A stretch of 11,046 nt of DNA from Ignavibacteria bacterium (GTDB lineage Bacteria; Bacteroidota; Ignavibacteria; Kapaibacteriales; UBA4661), in NCBI GenBank assembly GCA_013298375.1, contig JAAFHM010000061.1:1-11046 (forward strand), in the 5' to 3' direction. The notes beneath the pieces were generated by a model. That model had not been told where the DNA came from and made no database searches. It worked only from the letters and a program-made list of their open reading frames with translations. Of this stretch, positions 7,243 through 11,046 are shown in pieces (the first letter of the stretch is position 1; every line of letters begins with the position of its first letter). The translations under genes were made by a program, and so were the position numbers.

Positions 7243-7468
7243 TTTTGGAGAGGCATGCGCTATGATTTCCGCAACATTATCGGATATTGAAAAATCCAAT
7301 TTTTACATTGGTTTGCGCGAAAAATTTCGCAAAGAAGCTATTCAAGAAACTACCCGCAATCACATCCAAGCGATGTATCGCTCTGGTCTAAGCACGGAAA
7401 CTATTGCGCACATTACCAATCTTACCATTGCTGAAGTGCAAGCATTGAAGCCATCCGATGTGCAATAG
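7243..7468 (+). repeat. Tandem duplication, copy 2
   Basis: This copy matches 6980-7241 from just upstream of the internal ATG through the stop codon, at an offset of 263 bases before the repeat block and 227 bases after it. The offset is not a multiple of three, so copy 2 is not a readthrough extension of the first gene and depends on its own start. All three differences before the ATG are A in copy 1 and G in copy 2. One of them turns GAAGAGG into GGAGAGG. Confidence 0.95.
7262..7468 (+). CDS. Stand-alone 68-residue copy of the nuclease C-terminus (antitoxin-like or gene fragment)
   Basis: This small ORF begins at ATG 7262, 20 bases after the nuclease stop, with GGAGAGG (7247-7253) eight bases upstream. 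It encodes the last ~80 residues of the nuclease minus the twelve of the EGKI repeat. The only other amino-acid changes are at the deletion join (FRKEAIQE) and the final residue (Gln for Lys). It keeps the helix-turn-helix-like end but has no nuclease domain. By analogy to the E. coli intragenic Rpn antitoxin it could bind and restrain the full-length nuclease, or act as a repeat-free variant of the nested protein. The plain alternative is a young, non-functional duplication. Its ORF is intact, which favours function only weakly because the copy is so recent. It ends 6 bases from the convergent cysE stop. Confidence 0.55.
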   Translation: MISATLSDIEKSNFYIGLREKFRKEAIQETTRNHIQAMYRSGLSTETIAHITNLTIAEVQALKPSDVQ

Positions 7469-7474
7469 CGTTGC

Positions 7475-8341
7475 TCAAATCACAAAATCCCCGACTTCGC
7501 TTTCTTGGGTGGTGTAGCCTTCGCCGCCGGAAGTTTGAACGCGAATTTGGCTGGTGTGATAGACCAACGATTGTGGTGGTATGCTCTGTGTGAGCCAAAC
7601 ATTGCCGCCGATTGTACTGTTTGCGCCGATAATCGTCTGCCCACCTAAAATTGTTGCGTTGGAATAAATCACCACATTGTCCTCAATTGTGGGATGCCGC
7701 TTGGTCTCGGCGAGGGATTTTTTCACGCTTACTGCGCCCAATGTCACACCCTGATAAATTTTCACGTTATCGCCAATGATGGTTGTTTCGCCAATGACAA
7801 TTCCAGTGCCATGATCAATGCAAAAACGCTTGCCAATCCTTGCTCCGGGGTGAATATCTACGCCTGTTGCGCTATGTGCATATTCGGAAAGCAATCGTGG
7901 AAAAAGTGATACCCCAGCCCGGTAAAACTCATGTGCAATGCGGTGTACAGCCGTTGCATGAAAACCCGGATATGCCAAAATTACTTCCTCTATACTTTCG
8001 GCGGCTGGGTCGCCTTGAAAAATCGCTTCGGCATCCAGCCAAAGCATATCGAAAATATGCGGCAAACGTCCAAAAAATGTGTCGGCAATCTCTTCAACGC
8101 TTGAATCTAACTGACTTTCATAGGGGCGTAATATCATGAGCAAATGCTCATACATTCTACGCAGTTGCGTTTCGGTATTTTCCTCGCAGCATGGGCGCTC
8201 GGCAGAAACAAAATTGGGGAACAATGCTTGCAATGTTCCTTCGGCAAAAGTTTGAGCATCCGTGCGAGTTGGGAGGGTACTTTGGTATTCCAACGACTTT
8301 TGGACAATAATTGGAACGATAGTAGAAAAATCAGGCGACAT
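7475..8341 (-). CDS. cysE: Serine O-acetyltransferase
   Basis: It acetylates serine with acetyl-CoA to O-acetylserine, the first step of cysteine synthesis. With the ATG at 8341 the protein has 288 residues, close to the ~300-residue Bacteroidota type. An N-terminal helical domain includes ILAYPGFHATAVHRIAHEFY. It is followed by a left-handed beta helix (hexapeptide repeats): ATGVDIHPGARIG with Asp162, then IDHGTGIVIGE with catalytic His177, then IYQGVTLGAVSV and IGANSTIGGNVWLT. The C-terminus ends GDFVI; a terminal Ile is the residue that enters the CysK active site in the cysteine synthase complex. The frame is open upstream to 8599, but this overlaps proA by ~180 bases and adds no recognisable domain. 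An ATG at 8386 would add 15 residues. The MSPDF start at 8341 is chosen because related enzymes start this way. It follows proA in the same direction. Confidence 0.92.
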   Translation of the reverse strand: MSPDFSTIVPIIVQKSLEYQSTLPTRTDAQTFAEGTLQALFPNFVSAERPCCEENTETQLRRMYEHLLMILRPYESQLDSSVEEIADTFFGRLPHIFDMLWLDAEAIFQGDPAAESIEEVILAYPGFHATAVHRIAHEFYRAGVSLFPRLLSEYAHSATGVDIHPGARIGKRFCIDHGTGIVIGETTIIGDNVKIYQGVTLGAVSVKKSLAETKRHPTIEDNVVIYSNATILGGQTIIGANSTIGGNVWLTQSIPPQSLVYHTSQIRVQTSGGEGYTTQESEVGDFVI

Positions 8342-8417
8342 GAGGTTTTTATGGATTTGGGTGTGTAGTGCTGTGCCTTGTGGCATAAAATCACGTCTAT
8401 ATTCTCTGCATCCCTTT

Positions 8418-9683
8418 TTACGAGTTTCGCACCTGACCAGAGCCGCGTACAAGCCATTTGTAGCTCGTGATTTCCCGAAGTGCCATCGGACCTCGTGCGT
8501 GGAGTTTTTGGGTGGAAATACCAATTTCTGCACCAAGTTCAAATTGTGCGCCGTCAGTAAAGGCAGTGGAGGCATTTGCATACACAACAGCAGCATCAAC
8601 GCGGTGTAGAAAGGTTTCGCAGACGGTTTCGTTGTTGGCGATAATTGCTTCGCTGTGTTTTGAACTGTAGTGCGCGATGTGTTCTAAAGCGGCTTCTAAG
8701 CTATTCACCGTTTTGATGCTCATTTTGTAATCCAAAAATTCCGTTCCAAAATGCTGCTCTCCGGCTGCAGAAAGCAATTCCGAGGGATAATGTCCCGTCA
8801 GGCGCTCTAATGCTGGTTCGTCGGCAAAAATGTGAACATTTTTTGTGGCGAGTTGTTGGGTGAGTGCTGGCAAATCAGCAAGTCGGTCGCTGTGAAGAAT
8901 CAAGGTATCAAGAGCGTTGCAGACGCTCACGCGGCGAGTTTTTGCGTTGAAAATAATTTCCTTGCCTTTTTCGATATCGCCACTTTTATCAAAATAAACG
9001 TGAACAATTCCCGCGCCTGTTTCGATAACGGGAACACGGGAGTTCTGCCGTACAAAATCAATCAACCCCTGCGAACCGCGAGGAATAATCACATCAATCA
9101 AACCGACCGCGCCAAGCATCGTCGCGGTGGCTTCGCGGTCAGCGGGCATAAGAAAAAGCGCCTCATTGGGTATTCCGTGGTGTTCTAAAACCGCAGAAAT
9201 GGTTTTCGCAATAGCAATATTCGAGAACTCCGCATCGCTGCCGCCTTTGAGGACGCAAGCGCTTCCCGCCTTGAAACAAAGCGCAAAAGCATCCAGCGTA
9301 ACATTTGGTCGGGCTTCGTAGATAATGCCAATAACGCCCATCGGAACGGATATTTTCTGCATTGCCAAGCCATTATGCAGGGTTTTTTCCTCCAAAACAA
9401 TTCCCACTGGCGACGGCAGCCCCGCGACATTGCGCATTTCCGCCGTGATAGTCTTGATGCGGCTTTCGGTCAGCATGAGTCGGTCATATTTGGGGTCGTT
9501 GCTGTCCATGCGCTCCAAATCGCGCTTGTTCTCGCGGAGAATTTCCTCCTGTGCCGATTCGAGGCGGCTTGCAATTTCGAGAAGAATAGTGTTGCGCTCC
9601 TCATTGGAACGATGGGCAACAGTGGCGCTTGCGGCTTGTACGCGCCGAAGTTGGGCGATTAGGTCTGATGATATTGAGAGCAT
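8418..9683 (-). CDS. proA: Glutamate-5-semialdehyde dehydrogenase (gamma-glutamyl phosphate reductase)
   Basis: The second enzyme of proline synthesis: NADPH-dependent reduction of gamma-glutamyl phosphate to glutamate semialdehyde. The length of 421 residues is usual for the family. Visible signs of the aldehyde dehydrogenase fold are VPMGVIGIIYEARPNVTLD (113-131), KAGSACVLKGGSDA (138-151), the catalytic Cys255 in RRVSVCNALDTLILH, IPRGSQGLIDFV and ETGAGIVHVY, with a C-terminal TSYKWLVRGSGQVR that closes most ProA proteins. The ATG at 9683 gives the expected N-terminus. It lies 52 bases after proB on the same strand and 76 bases before cysE, so a proB-proA-cysE transcript is likely. Confidence 0.97.
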   Translation of the reverse strand: MLSISSDLIAQLRRVQAASATVAHRSNEERNTILLEIASRLESAQEEILRENKRDLERMDSNDPKYDRLMLTESRIKTITAEMRNVAGLPSPVGIVLEEKTLHNGLAMQKISVPMGVIGIIYEARPNVTLDAFALCFKAGSACVLKGGSDAEFSNIAIAKTISAVLEHHGIPNEALFLMPADREATATMLGAVGLIDVIIPRGSQGLIDFVRQNSRVPVIETGAGIVHVYFDKSGDIEKGKEIIFNAKTRRVSVCNALDTLILHSDRLADLPALTQQLATKNVHIFADEPALERLTGHYPSELLSAAGEQHFGTEFLDYKMSIKTVNSLEAALEHIAHYSSKHSEAIIANNETVCETFLHRVDAAVVYANASTAFTDGAQFELGAEIGISTQKLHARGPMALREITSYKWLVRGSGQVRNS

Positions 9684-9735
9684 GAAATATTGTTTGAAAA
9701 TGCAAAAGTGTATGGAAGCTGTATTGGCAAGGCTT

Positions 9736-10830
9736 TCAAGGCTTCAGAAAGAGATAATCATAGTGAATAAGCGGCTTTTGGTTGCTCTGTCCGATAATTT
9801 CCCGCGCACGGGCGGAGTTGTATTGCGCCATCCCGTAACCAATCGCCTTCCCGCTTTTCGTGCCGTCGTCGCTCGAAAGCCGCACAATGTCGCCTTTGTC
9901 AAAATCGCCATCGATGCGCGTCACGCCGACGGGGAGAACGCTTACTGCTTTGTCGGAAGAAGTCAAAGCTCTCACTGCTCCTGCATTGATGAAGACTGTT
10001 CCCTTTTCATAGCCTTCCCCATGTGCAACCCAACGTTTAATGCCGGAAGCGCTTTTTTGAGGAATAAACGTTGTTCCAACGGTCTTTCCGGCGCAAATTT
10101 CCTGCAAAATATGGGGAGTTTTACCATTAGCTATTCTCACGGTGATTCCGATAAGCGAGAGTTTATGCGCTATTCCGGCTTTCGTGAGCATCCCGCCACG
10201 CCCAAACGAGGATTTTTCCGGCGCAATGAAACTTTCCACGTTCAATTTTCGCGTATCAATCGTAGAAATAAGATTTGAAGCGGGATTGCTGGGATTGCCG
10301 TCAAAAACCCCATCCACATTGGTCAAAATGACGAGCGCATTTGCTTGAATCATAGACGAGAGCAAGCCGGAGAGTTCGTCATTGTCGGTGAACATGAGTT
10401 CCGTAACGGAAACAACATCATTTTCGTTGACAATCGGCACAATTCCTTGTGAGAGCAGACCTTCAAGGCAATTTTGCATATTCAGATAATGCCGTCTGTC
10501 CCGAAAATCTTCTTTGGTCACCAGCACTTGAGCGCATTGCAACTGGTGTTTGTCGAAAAGTTCAGCGTAAGAGTTCATCAGGCGCACCTGACCAACAGCA
10601 GCTAAAATTTGACGCGCCGTGACGGTTGGCGTTTTGTCGGGAAGCCTTACCACCGCTCGTCCAGAGCCAACCGCCCCCGACGAGACGAGAACAACCTGAA
10701 TACCCTGCTCTTTCAGAACAGCAATATCCTTGACAAGGCGCTCCATGACGGTAATGTCGAGCAATCCGTTCTCCTGCGAAAGAACGTTGGTTCCAACTTT
10801 GACGACGAGTTTTTGATACAAAGGCTTCAT
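9736..10830 (-). CDS. proB: Glutamate 5-kinase with PUA domain
   Basis: The first, usually proline-inhibited, step of proline synthesis: ATP-dependent phosphorylation of glutamate. The amino acid kinase domain (~1-255) shows KLVVKVGTNVLS at the start (Lys11), VLVSSGAVGSGR (48-58), IVNENDVVS (133-141), FTDNDELSGLLSSM (147-160), LTNVDGVFDGNP and FGRGGMLTKAGIAH. The C-terminal PUA domain (~265-352) begins KRWVAHGEG and contains INAGAVRAL and KGDIVRL. Length 364 is standard. The frame is open to 10905, but the extra 25 residues are not family-like, and a promoter with its -7 element at 10862-10869 falls inside that stretch, so the ATG at 10830 is taken. It stands at the head of proB-proA-cysE and is divergent from a gene at the right edge. 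Confidence 0.96.
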   Translation of the reverse strand: MKPLYQKLVVKVGTNVLSQENGLLDITVMERLVKDIAVLKEQGIQVVLVSSGAVGSGRAVVRLPDKTPTVTARQILAAVGQVRLMNSYAELFDKHQLQCAQVLVTKEDFRDRRHYLNMQNCLEGLLSQGIVPIVNENDVVSVTELMFTDNDELSGLLSSMIQANALVILTNVDGVFDGNPSNPASNLISTIDTRKLNVESFIAPEKSSFGRGGMLTKAGIAHKLSLIGITVRIANGKTPHILQEICAGKTVGTTFIPQKSASGIKRWVAHGEGYEKGTVFINAGAVRALTSSDKAVSVLPVGVTRIDGDFDKGDIVRLSSDDGTKSGKAIGYGMAQYNSARAREIIGQSNQKPLIHYDYLFLKP

Positions 10831-10861
10831 TTGGTCAGAATTGTTGTGAAATAATCTCCGA

Positions 10862-10892
10862 CAAACATACCAATCCTTGCGCTTTTGGGCAA
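10862..10892 (-). promoter_or_regulatory. proB: proB promoter, TTG-N20-TATGTTTG
   Basis: On the minus strand TTG (10892-10890) is followed after 20 bases by TATGTTTG (10869-10862), an exact match to the Bacteroidota TANNTTTG element. Transcription would begin near 10855, giving a leader of about 25 bases to the ATG at 10830. The spacing is identical to the promoter before the nuclease gene, and it supports the shorter proB start. Confidence 0.5.
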
Positions 10893-10956
10893 ATGCTTCC
10901 TGCACGGGCTTTTGAACTCGGCAAAAAATTTATCAAATATTGGCGCAAAATCATTC

Positions 10957-10986
10957 TTTTTGAATAACAAAAATTGAGTAAATTAG
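10957..10986 (+). promoter_or_regulatory. Possible promoter of the right-edge gene
   Basis: TTTTTG (10957-10962), a 16-base gap and TAAATTAG (10979-10986) form a weak promoter, with a leader of roughly 38 bases to the ATG at 11029. The sequence from the -7 element on (TAAATTAGCCCGCTC) closely matches the one before cysK on the other strand. The rest of the 198-base divergent region to proB shows no other clear site. Confidence 0.3.
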
Positions 10987-11028
10987 CCCGCTCAATCCAC
11001 TTTTCTCGCACAGAATCAAGGTTTTGCT

Positions 11029-11046
11029 ATGATACAACGTTATTTA
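11029..11046 (+). CDS. Start of an unidentified gene (partial, cut by right edge)
   Basis: ATG at 11029 opens a frame of only six codons (MIQRYL) before the window ends. It follows AAGG at 11019-11022 and a possible promoter, and it points away from proB. Nothing about its function can be said. Confidence 0.35.

Noticed and set aside
6414..7468. Nuclease gene as transposase of an insertion sequence
   Set aside because: The family label putative transposase is historical. No terminal inverted repeats or target duplications were seen around the module.
8342..8599. N-terminal extension of cysE to an upstream ATG
   Set aside because: It would overlap proA by about 180 bases, and the added residues do not look like CysE. 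A shorter start at 8386 remains possible.
9325..10278. Long open frame of 317 codons on the plus strand
   Set aside because: It is antisense to the ends of proA and proB, both strongly supported, and its translation is rich in Arg and Ser with no recognisable domain.
10831..10905. 25-residue N-terminal extension of proB
   Set aside because: Glutamate 5-kinases begin just before KLVVKVGTN, and a good promoter lies within the extension.

Overview
The window looks like chromosomal DNA from a bacterium of the Bacteroidota/Chlorobi side of the FCB group. The exact lineage (for example Chlorobi, Ignavibacteria or Kapabacteria) is not decided here. Three observations point that way. Most start codons have no Shine-Dalgarno sequence. 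Two promoters fit the Bacteroidota/Flavobacterium pattern TTG-N(17-23)-TANNTTTG, both with an N20 spacer. The cysK product also has a style I associate with this group. No RNA gene, CRISPR array or insertion sequence with terminal repeats was seen, and no stretch over 300 bases lacks a gene.

Layout from right to left, following the main (minus) strand. At the right edge a plus-strand gene probably begins at 11029, divergent from proB. Next come proB (10830-9736), proA (9683-8418) and cysE (8341-7475), which make proline precursors and O-acetylserine. The far side holds cysK (6284-5367). It is followed on the same strand by a tightly packed signalling set: a LuxR-type response regulator (5334-4639), a receiver-histidine kinase (4594-3359), a membrane Cache-HAMP-PAS histidine kinase (3362-1104, sharing an ATGA overlap with the gene before it) and an exported OmpA-FecR protein (1089 to beyond the left edge).

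Between cysE and cysK, on the opposite strand, lies the odd module. It is a PD-(D/E)XK nuclease-family gene of the DUF2887/Rpn type (6414-7241) with its own promoter. An almost perfect tandem duplication of only its last ~80 codons (7243-7468) follows directly. The duplicated unit starts just upstream of an internal ATG that is preceded by a purine-rich stretch, and it ends at the stop codon. The two copies differ mainly by 36 bases, equal to three units of a 12-base (four-residue EGKI) repeat. In E. coli, Rpn nucleases are toxic anti-phage proteins held in check by a short protein translated from within the same gene, and that short protein carries a four-residue repeat whose number varies. 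This locus therefore looks like an Rpn toxin with a nested antitoxin plus a second, free-standing antitoxin-like copy. The architecture is seen directly in the sequence; the function is inference.

How the genes work together: CysE makes O-acetylserine and CysK turns it into cysteine. The CysE C-terminus ends in isoleucine, as needed to dock into CysK, although the two genes are now separated by the nuclease module. The two kinases and the LuxR regulator are plausibly one phosphorelay connected to the cell envelope through the OmpA-FecR protein. Their signal and target genes cannot be read from this window.
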